A DNA stretch of 64,000 bases from contig CM045770.1 in NCBI GenBank assembly GCA_025200525.1, positions 124,039,429-124,103,428 on the forward strand, read 5' to 3'. A program made the position numbers and the translations under genes. Positions 44,641 through 56,329 of this stretch are shown here, in pieces (positions within the stretch are counted from its first letter, which is position 1; each line of letters opens with the position of its first letter). The notes below the pieces were generated by a model. It saw only the letters and a list, made by a program, of their open reading frames with translations, did no database searches and was not told the origin of the DNA. Source of the DNA: Camellia lanceoleosa (taxonomy: Eukaryota; Streptophyta; Magnoliopsida; Ericales; Theaceae).

Positions 44641-45440
44641 GGTATTATCGTCGATTTGTGAAGGATTTCTCTAGACTAGCCTCACATTTGACTAAACTAA
44701 TGAGGAAGGGAATTAAATTTGTGTGGAGTGAGACTTGTGAGAAGTCATTCCAAGAACTTAAGGTGAGACTTACCACTGCTCCAGTGTTGATTATTCCGGA
44801 GAGGGGTTTGGGCTATTCTGTGTATTGTGATGCATCACAGGAAAATTTGGGTTGTGCCTTGATGTAAGAGGGGAAGGTAGTATCTTATGGCTCACTGTTG
44901 TTAAAAACACACAAGAGAAACTATCCCACCGATGACTTAGAGCTAGCAGCTGTGATCTTTGCCTTGAAGATTTGGAGACATTACTTGTACAGTGAGAGAT
45001 TTGAGGTATTCTCCGATCACAAGAGTATGAAATTTCTATTTTCGTAGAAGGATTTGAATTTGAGGCAAAGAAGGTGGATGAAATTTATGGAGGACTACGA
45101 CTTTGAGTTGTACTATCATCTTGGGAAGGCTAATGTGGTGGCCGAAGCCTTGAGTAGGAAGTTGTTTAGCAGTGTAGCTAGTATTGCCATCTGGGAATGG
45201 GAGATGTTGGGTGCTATTGGTGAGTTCAACTTGCATCTTGGTGAGTCTGTTGAGTCAACCGCTTTGTTTATCATAATTACACAACCTACTCTTGTGAACC
45301 AAGTTATAGAAGCACATAGGGGTGATCTTAAGGTAGAAACCCTTCGGGAGAAGATCTCTAGTGAGAAGGTAGAGAAGGGCTTGAATGTGTACTCTGACTC
45401 GAGTGTTAGATTCCTTGATCGTCTTTTCGTGCCAGAGTCT
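44641..45440 (+). pseudogene. Tekay RNase H and linker (degenerate)
   Basis: Resumes pol with [20 protein letters not shown], then the RNase H fold: GYSVYCDASQENLGCALM (first catalytic aspartate), [18 protein letters not shown] (glutamate-bearing helix) and FEVFSDHKS (aspartate). The later half (45054-45446) continues with [20 protein letters not shown], the end of the domain, and a linker [19 protein letters not shown]. Stops stand at 44865 and near 45046. It would degrade RNA in RNA/DNA hybrids; not functional here. Confidence 0.88.
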
Positions 45441-46135
45441 TGTTGAGAGGAAGTACTCCGAGAGTTTCACCATTCACACCTTGTGGTGCACCCGGGAGGT
45501 ACAAAAATGTATCACGATCTTAGTCACCAGTTTTGGTGGAGAACTATGAAGAAGGACGTAGCCGTATTTATGTCAACGTGTCTTACTTGTTGGCAAGTGA
45601 AAGCCGAGCATCAGAGGCCATCGGGTTTGTTGCAACCCTTGCCTATAGCCGAGTGGAAGTGGGAGCATGTTACAATAGATTTTGTTGTGGGTTTTCCGAG
45701 GACTCAATGGGGTAATGATGCCATTTGGGTGGTAGTTGACCGATTGACCAAGTTAGCACACTTTGTACCCGTGCGCACGAGTGATTCGGAAGATTATCTT
45801 GTTGACCTTTATGTTAAGGATATCGTTCGACTTTATGGGGTCCCTGTGACTATTGTTTCAGATAGAGATCCGTATTTCATGGTTGTTGTGGTAGAGCTTG
45901 CAGAATGCCTTGGGTACTAGGTTGACTTTTAGTACCATCTATCATCCTTAGACTGATGGGCAGTCAAAGCGTACTATTCATGTCCTAGAGGATATGGTTC
46001 GGGGTTATGTTCTTGACTTCAAGGGTTCATAGAAGAGGCATTTTCCTTCGGTGGAGTTTGCCTACAACAATAACTTCCAATTGAGTATTGGCATGGCACC
46101 ATTTGAGGCCTTGTATGGCTAACCGTATGGATCTC
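45441..46135 (+). pseudogene. Tekay integrase (degenerate)
   Basis: 45483-45920 is one open stretch. The zinc-binding N-terminus has HPGGTKMYHDL and then CLTCWQVKAEHQR (an HHCC pattern). The core follows with WEHVTIDFVVGFPR (first aspartate), VVDRLTKLAHFVPVRTSDSE and VPVTIVSDRDPYF (second aspartate). A frame break comes at about 45890, with a TAG at the HPQTDG glutamine near 45950. It would catalyse strand transfer of the cDNA. The order RNase H, integrase, chromodomain is typical of chromoviruses. Confidence 0.88.
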
Positions 46136-46683
46136 TGGTGTGTTGGGCCGAGGTGGGTGATGCACCTATGTTAAGTCTTGAGTTAGTCTGGGAAACGACG
46201 GAGAAGGTCGCACTTATTGGTAAAAGGTTGGTCACGGCTCAAAGTCGTTAGAAGGGCTATGCCGACCGTTATCCTTTGAAAGTATCGCCTAGGCAAGGTT
46301 TGATGAGGTTTGGGAAGAGTGGAAAGTTATCTCCTAGGTTTATTGGACCTTTTGAGATCCTAGAGCGGATTGGAGAGGTAGCTTATCATTTGGCTTTGCT
46401 GCCACAGCTCTTCGGGGTTCATGACATGCTTCATATCTGTATGCTTCAGAAGTACGAGCCAGATCCATCACACGTGTTGGATTGGACCGAGTTAGAGATA
46501 GATGAAGATGCCTCATATGAGGAGAGACCAGTTTGAGTTTTAAACACTCGAGACCAAGTCTTGCGTGGCAAGACAATTCCTTTGGTAAAGGTGCTATGGA
46601 GACATCACGAGGTTGAGCAAGCAACTTGGGAATGTGAGGTGGAAGTCTGTGAGAAATATTCGAACCTATTTGTCGATGTTTGA
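46136..46683 (+). pseudogene. Tekay integrase C-terminus and chromodomain (degenerate)
   Basis: 46276-46536 reads RFGKSGKLSPRFIGPFEIL, then LHICMLQKYEPDPSHVLDW. After a TGA at about 46534, the frame continues with the chromodomain-like tail (QVLRGKTIPLVKVLWRHH, then ATWECEVEV). Chromodomains of this family read histone marks, usually H3K9 methylation, and bias insertion to heterochromatin. That fits the repeat-dense setting but is inference here. The ORF ends near 46683. Confidence 0.82.
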
Positions 46684-46900
46684 ACTTGTATTGAAAATCT
46701 TATCATGTTAATGCAATATAAACATTGTATATGTTTTGGAAATGAGAATTGTGTAATCAGTGATGAGAACGTGTTTATCACGGTGGTGGAAATGAATGAC
46801 CGGTGGATGGGTCGTGGAGATGAAAATGAATTACTATTATTGTTGTATTTGGTTTAACTATGTTTTTGTTATTAATTTAAAATTCGGAGACAAAATTCCT

Positions 46901-46913
46901 TAAGGGGGGAGGT
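46901..46913 (+). promoter_or_regulatory. Polypurine tract
   Basis: AAGGGGGGAGG just before the 3' LTR start TATAGCGATCC. Confidence 0.8.
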
Positions 46914-49097
46914 TATAGCGATCCGGGGTTGCACTCGACTCGTTTATTTCTTTTGAATCCAAGAAACCACATCCGTAGCGGTCATTTTTTTCTCTTCATA
47001 TTTGGTTTTGGCTTCAAGGGTCGACACCATCCTTGTTGGTGTTGACATTGTCCTCTTTTTCTTGGTCTTGTTTTGCTCCAAGGGTCGATACCTTTGTGTG
47101 TTGTGTTCCTAGATAGCTACTGAAATTTAGGGTCGACACCATCCTTTGGTGATGTTGACACTTGCTGTTTGTTGTTGGCCTTTGGGGTCGACACCAATCT
47201 GGGGGGTGTCGACCCTTGTCTGCTACTGACTCTAGAATTGGCTATTGAAATTTGGTGTCGACACCATGGGTCCGAGGGTCGACACCTTGTCTGCTGCCAA
47301 CATTGGTGTCTTTATTATTTCTTCCTAAGGGTCGACACCATCGACTTGAGGGTCGACCCCAGTGTTCTTTTCCTAGATTTCAGTCTGGTTTTGGGTCCTA
47401 CTTTTTGGGGGTTTTGATTTATTCTTTTGGGTTGACTTTGGAACTTTATTTCACTTTAACCTAGTACTATAAATAGGGCCTTCACGTACCCCTTTTTTTC
47501 ACTTTATCTTCTCTCTTCTCATCTAAAACCGTGAATCTCTCTCTTTCTCTCTTTCTCTCTCTCTCAACTCACTTTTTTTCACAAAGATCTTTAGATCTAC
47601 TCACATAGAAGCATCTCCTTACCTTACTGCTTTGAGATTAAGTGTAGATCTTGTCGAGGGTTTCGTTTTGATTGGAGCAAATCGTCGTTTCATCTTCGTC
47701 GACTTTTGGATTTTTTTTTCCTTCTTCCTTTTCTAAGTTTGAGGTAGGGATTTTCTATACTTTCTTATGGTTTTTAATGTAGGTATTTTCTATTTCTAAA
47801 ACAACTTTGTGATTTGGGGATTTTTGCTCAAAACTAGGGTTTTGGGCTTAAAAATCAAATGAGGGGTTTTCAAATGAAATCTTGAAAATGGTTATAGAAT
47901 TGGAAATGAGGTTAAGTTGTGGTAAAATGGTTGGTTCTGACACTTGGAATTGATTTTGAAAGAAAATGGGGCTTTGCCCTAAATATCTTAAATGATTGAG
48001 TTTGTATAAATATATGAAGTTGATGTTGGAAATGTGGAATTGGGTAAATATTGATGAGGATGGTGGAGTTGGATATGTATTACCACTCACATCTTGGAAT
48101 TTGGAAAGTTATCTTTATGGAAAATTGTTTAACTGTTTAGAGATATCTATTTTGAGCTTTCGGTGGAGGATAGTCAAGATTGTTATAGAAATTGCACGAG
48201 GATTTAGGTGAACTAAAACCAATTTCTTAGTCATTTGCATTGACCATTGTTTCATATTTATATTTGAAAATATGTATCATTTTGAGAAAATGGTTGAGTC
48301 TGAGAATTGAATGTTGTACATTGAAATAAGTTGGCCGAAGTGTCCAGGATGAAAGTCCTGAAAACCGCGCGTATACATGGGTGCTGATCTCACGGACGAA
48401 ATTTTCGTAAAATTGCAATAGTAGTGCTTGTACAACCTACATTTACATAAATATCGGTTTACAGTGACGAAATTTCCGGGAAAGGTTGTATTGTTTTGAA
48501 ACTCCCAGAATGTGATTCACTGTCCTGTTTTGTAAAGTAATGGAGGTGGTTACAAGTTTTGATATAAACTTGACATTTGCATGGTTTGAAAGGAAATATA
48601 AATTGTTTTGTACAAGCATTGCATATGCATATCACCTTATATCTCTGTTAAACTTCATAAATTGTGTTGGAGTATTTCTATTGGGTTTTGGCTCACCCTA
48701 TGTGGGAAAAATATTCCAGGTGTTGGTGATATGCCTCTACCAAGGCAATAGCTTGGGAAGAACTAGAGCAAGGGCTTCATTTTTATGTATTTGTTTTACT
48801 TATTTTTGTACAAGCCAAGGGCTTTAACTGTATTGGATTTAAATCCACTTTTGTTGTAACCAAGTATCGACTTGGAAAGCTGTAAGCGTTTAGGGCATTT
48901 CTTATTTGTTTAACTTTCATTCTATTTCTGTATTTCACAACATATGCTCTAGATTCAGGGCCCGACTTGTGAATGTATACCCGCATATATTACTCTTTTG
49001 TAAACTCAATTGGAGATAATGAAAGATAATTACTTTGTCATTGTTGTCACTTGTTGATATTGTGGATGGGTTGTTGTATTTATTTCGAAGCGTTACA
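46914..49097 (+). repeat. 3' LTR of the plus-strand Tekay element
   Basis: 2184 bp from TATAGCGATCC to GCGTTACA. Eight exact GTCGAC words (47020, 47132, 47187, 47208, 47257, 47278, 47331, 47352) lie upstream of the TATA box TATAAATAGG (47468-47477). A CT-rich leader follows at 47500-47575. The ORFs across the word cluster are spurious. Confidence 0.92.
47020..47357. repeat. GTCGAC word cluster in U3
   Basis: Words alternate in flanking sequence (GGGTCGACACC and GGTGTCGACCC). The last word lies about 110 bp upstream of the TATA box. Confidence 0.85.
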
Positions 49098-49327
49098 ACC
49101 TGTACATCCACCCTTATTCCAAAGCCGAATACCGAAAAGGGTTCAAATAAGTCCCGTGCCATCTTAGGGTTTTGCGACACGAATTTCATAAAAATTCTCA
49201 AAACCAGGGTTCATCCTAAACAACTGATATTAACTCGTCAACCGTTAATTTTGTACACTATGTTGATCATTTTAGTTAATCTTTATAATAGTCACAAATA
49301 ATTACAAAATTAGATCACCATTGATGT

Positions 49328-49488
49328 TGTTAGAATGGTTGAAAGAAAGGGAGAGAAAGAGAAAATTGTGTATCTATATTATATGAATAACCATGTACAA
49401 GAGCTCCTATATATAGGAGAGTGATACAATCCTAATCTAATTCTAATTCCTAATTTATGATATACATTAATTAGGTTATACATTAACA
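49328..49488 (-). repeat. copia 3' LTR
   Basis: 161 bp, with TATATATAGGAG-type promoter sequence. It differs from the 5' LTR mainly by short indels in an ATATACATTAA repeat. The polypurine tract (minus TTGAGGGGGGC, 49489-49500) lies next to it. Confidence 0.92.
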
Positions 49489-49499
49489 GCCCCCCTCAA

Positions 49500-49896
49500 A
49501 CTCAATGTGGATAAGCATTAACCAACTTGAGTTTGGAAACTAGATCACTGAAACGACCAAAAGGATGAGCTTTGGTGAAAATATCAACAGGTTGATCAGC
49601 AAAACAAATAGGGAGAAGATGAACAGTGCCACGTGTAACATGCTGTCGAATGAAATGACAATCAATTTCAATATGTTTGGTGCGATCATGGAAGACATCA
49701 TCGTGAGCAATCTGAATGGCACTCTGATTGTCACAGTAGAGAGAGGTAGCACCAGAGGAAGAAACACCCATATCAGCAAGTAGCCAGCGAAGCCACAAAA
49801 GTTCCTGAGTAGTGTCAGCAAGAGCGCGGTATTCAGCTTCAGTACTAGAGCGAGTAGTAAGGGACTGTTTCTTGTTGTGCCAAGTAAGAAGAGAAT
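49500..49896 (-). pseudogene. copia RNase H, C-terminal half
   Basis: The minus strand reads STEAEYRALADTTQELLW-type sequence and then SLYCDNQSAIQIAHDDVF and HIEIDCHFIRQHV, the end of copia RNase H, closing with KLKLVNAYPH. It is separated from its first half (from 52322) by the inserted solo LTR. A frame break near 49800 separates the two blocks. Confidence 0.9.
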
Positions 49897-50419
49897 TGTC
49901 ATGACCCGAACTCGCCCCTATGGGTTAAGGACATAACTGGCCAGTAATCAAGGAATTACCTACGGCCTCAAACCAAACAAGACATATCTCATCAGAGTAA
50001 AGGGGCCAAACAGAAGCAAATTTAAAACTTTGTCCATAAAGCTGTGCTTATATGCACATTATAACATTTCACATAAGTATTCATTAATAACTCACATCAA
50101 AAGGGAAGTTAACATATAAACTTTACATAACAGGATCATTCAAGTCTAAGTTAGTCAAACCCAAAGTTTATATACAAAAGTAATCCAATGTTTTAGCCGA
50201 TATAATAAAACTATATCAAAAGAACAAAAGAGGCGAAGACAGGTCTCGTGCGTGAGACGTTTGGGCTGACTCTTCAAAACTTTGACTGTTTCTCACATAT
50301 TTCACCGAGGCTGGGTTTGGACATCCCTTGGCTCACCTACATATACATGAATGAGCGTGAGCGAAAGCCCAGTGAATAATATCAAATAAAGAAGGTACGC
50401 AATTGAGAATCACATATAT

Positions 50420-50735
50420 TGAACGGCCTTGGGCCCATGTAGAATTCTATTTAGTGCATTATTTTGGTACATTAGGCGATTCAAGCCCGAACGTATCAAA
50501 CGGCCTTTGGCCCACTTCGTTCTTTAACAAACGGCCTCGGGCCCAAGTCATTCATGTATATCAAATGGCCTTTGGCCCAATCAATGGCATCCAACGGCTT
50601 TTAGCCCAACCATTCGTAACCAACGGCCTTTGGCCCAATCGTTCATGTATGTCAAACGGCCTTTGGCCCAATCAATTGTATCCAATGGCCTTTGGCCCAT
50701 TCATTCATTCATGTCAAACGGCCTTCGGCCCATTC
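50420..50735. repeat. Array of nine CGGCCTTTGGCCCA words
   Basis: Nine copies of AACGGCCTTTGGCCCA with variants, mostly about 30 bp apart, with unrelated AT-rich spacers. The word contains GGCC-NNN-GGCC, so it is nearly self-complementary. The other family B LTR lacks this array at the equivalent place (about 17880-18120). Confidence 0.9.
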
Positions 50736-51082
50736 ATTTGGCATAATAGATATTTGCCCCTAACTCAATTTAACAAACTTATAAGACTTACATGGAAGTA
50801 GGCAATTGGACAAATAACATACTTCAAATATTTTTATTAAGATATTACTCACAGTGTTCTGCCGGTGGATTTGCCCTGGAGCTCGACCCTACACATTACA
50901 TAACATATATGGGTCACAATCAATTCAATCAGTTCTTAATTCATACATCCCTCTTAGGCTTCTTTCTTATTCTTTTAATTCATTCGTAATGCTCAATACA
51001 TGCCTAAGAGTACTTAGAAGTGAAAGAGAATGGAAAATGAAACATAGAACACCTTTACAAATTTTCTGAAACAAGGGTCCCC

Positions 51083-51290
51083 GCTCGAGCGTGGGTTCCG
51101 CCGCTCGAGCGGACCCTGATGGTCTGCAAAAATACTGGTTACCTCATTTCTACGCTCGAGTTGAATATCACACTACACAGCTCCCCGCTTGAGCGAAAAT
51201 ATCCCCGCTCGAGCGGACATCAATGTCTGCAAAAATTCTGGGAGCTCACATTTCACGCTCGAGCGGCGGTTCCTCCGCTCGAGCGGACTT
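51083..51290. repeat. CTCGAG word cluster
   Basis: CGCTCGAGCG-type words near 51083, 51101, 51152, 51206, 51256 and 51278, plus a decayed copy near 51187. Several extend to the 12-bp palindrome CCGCTCGAGCGG. Confidence 0.9.
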
Positions 51291-52321
51291 CATGAATTCT
51301 GGATTTTCCAGAACTGTTCTTGAAGCTCAAACTCGACCTTCAAAGGTCCAAAACTCATGATTTTGGTTCAAAACATGCAAATACATTATACCACATGAAA
51401 ATATAAGTGTATGGAACCAAATTGTTCAAAATCACAATCTAATTCTCAAATAAATCCTCATTTCTTTTGTATGATCAAACCCATGCATTCAAACTTCATC
51501 CAAAATTCATATCTCTACCAATTCAACATGCATGTTAGTCTTTGACCCCAATTCCATTTCAAATAGCACCAATGATTCTCATAACCATGAAAATCAACAA
51601 AACTATGCTTGCATGTATCTTTTGATACTCATGTTCCCATATTCAACTTGATACATGCTAGATTATGCAAAATCATGGTAATTCTATACATGCATGTGCA
51701 TATTAACTTCAAGTTCATCAATTATAACACAATTCTTGTTCTTGGTCACCCATTCTTTTAGAAATCATATGGTTACAAACTCAAACCCATGGATTAAGGG
51801 TTGGGTACTCACCTAGGAGCTTCAATTCTTGAGTGTAGCTTCCAAATTCACAAATCTTGAGCCAAAATGCACAAAGATGTCTTCTTTCTCTCTCAAAGTC
51901 AGTTCTCTCTCTCTGTAGAGAGCTAATATCAGCCAAAATGAATTCAAGAGGAGGAATTAAGTGTAATAAGGCCCTTACATATGTGTGCCTAATCAAATTG
52001 ATTAAGGCTAAGCAATTGAGCTTAATTTAATCGTTCTGAATCTAATTATTTCATTTCGAATCAGTTTCCAATTAAATTTCACCGTAGGCTCTAAAAATTA
52101 CGCTAATCACCATGGCATAGTCAATTTCAATTTCTGTGGCCGACAACGCCTTCAATTTTCAGTTTATAACAGTAAGTTGAATAGATATTCCTACAGTGAA
52201 CATATAGAAATTCAAAACCACATATATTCATATAAATGGCACACAAAATCATATCAAACACATAATCACAATTATAATTAAGATTAATTAGTATAATACG
52301 GGACAGGGTTATCACAAGAAT

Positions 52322-53390
52322 CCCCTAAGAAGAAATAGAAACCCGTGGTGAAGCATCGATCAGTAGGATCCCCAGCCCAATTAGCATTAGAAAAAGGCAC
52401 GAAGCTCGAGAGAAGAGTGAGCAAAGTAGTGGAGTCCATGGAACATAGTGCCTTTGAGGTAGCGAAGTATGCGAAGTAGAGCAATATAATGCGGGATGCG
52501 GGGAGCCGACACGTACTGACTAATACGATGGACAACATAGACAATGTCAGGACGAGTCACAGTGAGATAGACAAGACTACCTACCAGCTGGCGATAAAGA
52601 GTAGCATCAAAGAGAAGATCCCCATCCGGAGGAGTGAGACGAGTCTGAGGATCAACAGGAGTAGAGACAGTCTTGCAATCGGTAAGACCAGTACGTGCCA
52701 GAAGATCGGATGCATATTTGGCTTGTGACAAATAATAACCAGTCCAGTGGAATCATGAGAGATTTCAAGCCCTAAGAAATAATTAAGAGTACCAAGGTCC
52801 TTCATCTCAAACTGACGATTGAGAAATTGTTTGAGGCTAAGAATACCAGCCACATCATCACCGTGATAATCATATTATCCACGTAAAGAAGAAGAAGAGT
52901 GGTTCCATGAGGCGTGGTCCCAACAAATAGAGTAGAGTCATATGAGCTGGAGGTGAAGCCAGAGTCATGGATGGTGGAACTGAATTTAGCAAACTAAGCT
53001 CGTGGGGCTTTCTTGAGACCATAGAGAGCATGCTGCAGTTTGCAAACCTTATGAGCCAAATATGCAAACCTAGGGGGAGAATGCATGTAGACTTCCTCAA
53101 GAAGATCACTATTAAGGAAGACATTTTTTACATCTATCTGAAAGAGATCCTAGTGGCGAACAGCGACAACAGCAATTAAACTACGCACAGAGGTAAGCCG
53201 AGCAACTGGAGTGAAAGTCTCCTCATAATCAATGCCATATTCCTGAGTGAAGCCCTTTGCTGCAAGACGAGCTTTGTAGCACTCAATAGAGCCATCAGAA
53301 TGGGTCTTGATTTTTTATACCCATTTGCAGCGAATAGCAGTTTTTCTAGAAGGAAGATCAACAACATCCCAAGTATGAGTTTTGTCTAAA
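52322..53390 (-). pseudogene. copia reverse transcriptase and first half of RNase H
   Basis: Minus-strand blocks carry FEMKDLGTLNYFLGLEISHD (52581-52853), then the segment leading to RNase H, KYASDLLARTGLTDCKTVST and PDIVYVVHRISQYVSAP (52387-52731). The catalytic box near 52860-52885 reads YVDN in place of YVDD, a damaging change. Upstream blocks (52870-53367) hold the fingers region in broken frames. The ORF ends where the solo LTR was inserted. Confidence 0.9.
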
Positions 53391-54640
53391 GCCTGTAGTT
53401 ATCAGTCATAGCTTGTTGCCAAAGAGGATTAGTACAAGCCTCACGATAGGAGATAGGTTCATAAGTAGAAAAGGCAGTAGACCTGACAATATAATCACGA
53501 AGATAAACAGGTGGTTGAGTTACTCGATGTGGATGATCGGTGGGTAGGTTTGTGGGAGGAAGGTTTGGTGGAGAAGGAGAAGACGAGCTAGAAGGCGCAG
53601 TGGGCAGTGGACCATCAGGGAGAACAGTCAGGACGGGATCAGGGGTCAACAAAGGCGTCTTACAAATGAGGAACTTGTATCAAACACATTAGAAAAGAGA
53701 TCTATGAAAGGATTAGTAAACATGATGGAGGTAGAGGGTAAAAGTAAGTGAAACGAGGATAGGGATGAAAACATTTTATGCTCCTAGAAAACCACATGAC
53801 GGGATACACGAAGACGCTTAGAGATAGGATCCCAACAGTGATAGCCTTTATGTTTAATCCCATACCCGAGAAAGCAACAAAGATGAAAAGAAGGTTCAAG
53901 TTTTGTGTGTTCATGAGGTTGAAGGAGGATAAAACATATAGACCCCAAAACCCAAAGATGTGTGTATAGAGGGCTAGTGTCATGCAAACTTTCAAAGGGA
54001 GTTTGATTGTGGATGGCAGGAGTGAGAACATAATAAATAGTATACACAACAATAAGTGCAGCTTCCCCTAAAAGTTTTCAAGACAGGAAGAAGAGAGAAT
54101 GAGAGCTCGAGTAGTGTCGAGAATATGCCGATATTTTCGTTCAGCACGTCCATTTTGCTGGGACATGCCAGCATAGGAACAATGAGGCTGAGTTCCATGA
54201 CTCTGAAGAAAAGAGAGGAAATCCAAATCCTGATACTCCATAGCATTGCCAGAGCGAAAATTTTTAATGATCTTTGAAAATTGGGTTTGGACCATTTTTG
54301 TAAAGGTATAATAAATTTGTTTAAGTTTAGATCGAGTTTTCATGAGAAATAGCCAAGTAAACCATGAAACATCATCAACAAAGATAACAAAATAACGAGA
54401 TCCCCCCATGGTAGTAGTAGGTGATGGGCCCCAGATATCAGAATGTATGAGATCAAAAGGTGCATGGAAAATAGAAGTACTTTTATTAAAAGATAAAGCA
54501 GGTTGTTTTGCAAGTTGACAAGGCAAACAATCAAAATGATCGGGAAGTACATGACCTAACTGACCACTAGAAACAAAATACTTTAACGTACTAACAGAAA
54601 TATGGCCCAAGCGACAATGCCAAAGATGAAAAGGGGACAA
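53391..54640 (-). pseudogene. copia integrase and linker
   Basis: 54068-54640 (minus) starts with HLWHCRLGHIS (pre-integrase zinc histidines) and CLPCQLAKQ (cysteines), then FDLIHSDIWGPSP with the first aspartate and SQQNGRAERKYRHILD with the glutamate. The C-terminal part at 53784-54047 reads HNQTPFESLHDTSPLY and LCCFLGYGIKHKGYHCWDP. A proline/serine-rich linker (53386-53652) leads to reverse transcriptase. Frames break near 54065 and 53700. Copia integrases precede reverse transcriptase, as here. Confidence 0.9.
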
Positions 54641-54739
54641 AAAAGAATTAGATGCAGGAGCAGCTAACTGTGTGGAGTCCGAAACATGAAGGTGAATGAG
54701 CTTATAGAAACGTCCTTGCTTACCATCAATCCCAAGAGT

Positions 54740-55045
54740 CTACCCCGTCTAAGGGTCCTGTACCAAACAACCATTAGCAGAAAAGATAGCAGTTATGCCA
54801 AGCTCACATAATTGACTAATGGAGATAAGGTTTAAGGTAAGAGCAGAGATATGATAAACATGTGGTAAAGACAAATGAGAGGTAGAAATAAAGCCAACAT
54901 GACTTACAGACATGAGAGAACCATCAACAGTATGAATAGAGGGAATATGAACTGATGAAGAGATGGAAGAAAATATAGTAGAACTGGAAGTCATATAATT
55001 ACAACATGCGGAGTCAAAATACCAAGAAGATGTATTTGAAGTCAC
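54740..55045 (-). pseudogene. copia aspartic protease
   Basis: The minus-strand block starts with WYFDSACCNYMTSSSTIFSS, the copia protease active-site region. The usual DSGA is DSAC here. It then has VDGSLMSVSHVGFIS and LNLISISQLCELG, standard copia protease/pre-integrase sequence. Stops at 54749 and just beyond separate it from integrase. Confidence 0.87.
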
Positions 55046-55288
55046 AGACAGAGCAGTAGGATGAGGTGTACCAGAGGGGGAGAGAAATTGTTTGAATATG
55101 GCCTTAACATCAGTTTGGGAGAAGAAAAGAGCAGATGGGTCTAGAGGCTCAGAAAAATCCTCAGAGGTAGCAGGAACAGTGCGGTGAGCAGGTGAAGATC
55201 TAGATTGATTCCCAGAGCGATGTGAACTACTCCTGGAAAAGCCATCGTGATAGGAGTAACTAGTGAAAGAGGACCAGGAGGGATTACG

Positions 55289-56143
55289 AAAACAATCCTG
55301 TTATATATGACCAAGACCAATTTTGTTGCAATACCAACAGGATCTAACTGGGCAATGAACTAGAAGATGAGTAGAAGGAAGGCCCCAATTCTGACAATAA
55401 ATGCAGGCAATGGATTGTTGGGTTGACAGGGAAGAAGAAGGCCGTGACTGAGGAGTGGCAAGAACATAGTCCATATGATGACTCTGGAGAGTGCCAAGAC
55501 GAGTTTTCTCAGATAACAACTCTGAAATAGCCTGCTTAAGAGTGGGTAGTGGAGTGCGATGAAGGAGAGATGTACGCACGGGCTCAAAATGGGTAGTGAG
55601 AGCCATGAGAAATTGAACCAACCATTGCTGATTGTGATATGTAGCGAATAAAGCAGCATCTTTAAGGTGAGGCCATGGAGGTTATGAGAGAGCAAGCTGG
55701 TCCCAAACAGAGTACATTTGAAAAAGAAAGTCATTAATAGATTGACCAGGTTCTTGATGCATATGGTAAAGTTGACTCTGATGTTGACACTGATGGGTAA
55801 GACCGGTAGTCTGGTATTGTTCTTTCAGAAACTCCCAAATGTCTTTAGCAGGAGTAGTAACAGAGTCAAGCTGAAAATGACCGAAATGAAGACTAATAGA
55901 GGGAACAGAGGTATTCCGAAGCCAAGTAATGATTTGGTAGTTCTTATTGTCCCAGTCTTCTAAGAGGTCTTCATATTTAGTAGCAATTTCAGTGACCTTT
56001 TTCACTAGTTTGGTCACATCCCCGGTGATAATATGCCAGAGTTTTTGACCTTTGAGGAAGGAAGACATGGCTTGGGCCTACAGAACATAATTAGATCCAT
56101 CAAGCATAACAAAAATTAGATGAGAGGCATCATGACGATCCAT
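55289..56143 (-). pseudogene. copia gag
   Basis: Start at 56143 (minus, MDRHDASHLIFVMLDGSNYV), then a TAG-type stop, then 55682-56068 MSSFLKGQKLWHIITGDVTK, the copia Gag capsid region (UBN2-type), with YQTTGLTHQCQHQSQLYHMH. A frame break near 55680 leads to 55301-55621 with VQFLMALTTHFEPVRTSLL and a zinc-knuckle remnant CWYCNKIGLGHI. It would form the particle; non-functional here. Confidence 0.88.
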
Positions 56144-56329
56144 AATAATATGGTGGTAGGACAAAATAAATACGAACAGAACTATAGGAGCAAAATTACG
56201 TAAAACAGATCGTACTAGTGAGTCTGGAAGGTCGAAAATAGCTTGGTAAGGGCTGAATGGTCCATAGATGATGTCAATAGGAGGCTGGATGATGTCAGCA
56301 GAGGCACGGTGCACAATATCAGAAGGAGG

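Larger units (their letters stand above)
38102..49097 (+). mobile_element. Ty3/gypsy Tekay/Del element, 5' LTR truncated, pol interrupted
   Basis: Plus-strand relative of 8102-17535. The parts are a 352-bp remnant of the 5' LTR, primer-binding site, gag, protease, reverse transcriptase, a 3.2-kb insertion, RNase H, integrase with chromodomain, polypurine tract and a full 3' LTR (2184 bp). The 5' LTR begins internally (38102 corresponds to 48744) and abuts a different LTR, so no target duplication can be read. Many TAG/TGA stops; non-functional. Confidence 0.9.
49897..52316 (-). mobile_element. Family B solo LTR, TSD AGAAT
   Basis: 2420 bp; plus strand starts TGTCATGACCCGAAC and ends GGGTTATCACA, flanked by AGAAT (49892-49896, 52317-52321). 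Same family as the interrupted LTR 7960-21538. It carries two word clusters: GGCCTTTGGCCCA at 50420-50735 and CTCGAG at 51083-51290. Orientation is inferred from the CT-rich leader near 51885-51915, read on the minus strand. No gene; the ORF 50403-50801 reads through the first cluster. Confidence 0.85.

Noticed and set aside
50420..50735. CRISPR-like array of short repeats with spacers
   Set aside because: The window is plant nuclear DNA, with no cas genes. Words vary and sit in an LTR.
50403..50801. ORF of 132 residues with repeated NGLWPNQ-like sequence
   Set aside because: Reads through the CGGCCTTTGGCCCA array in an LTR; no promoter or domain.
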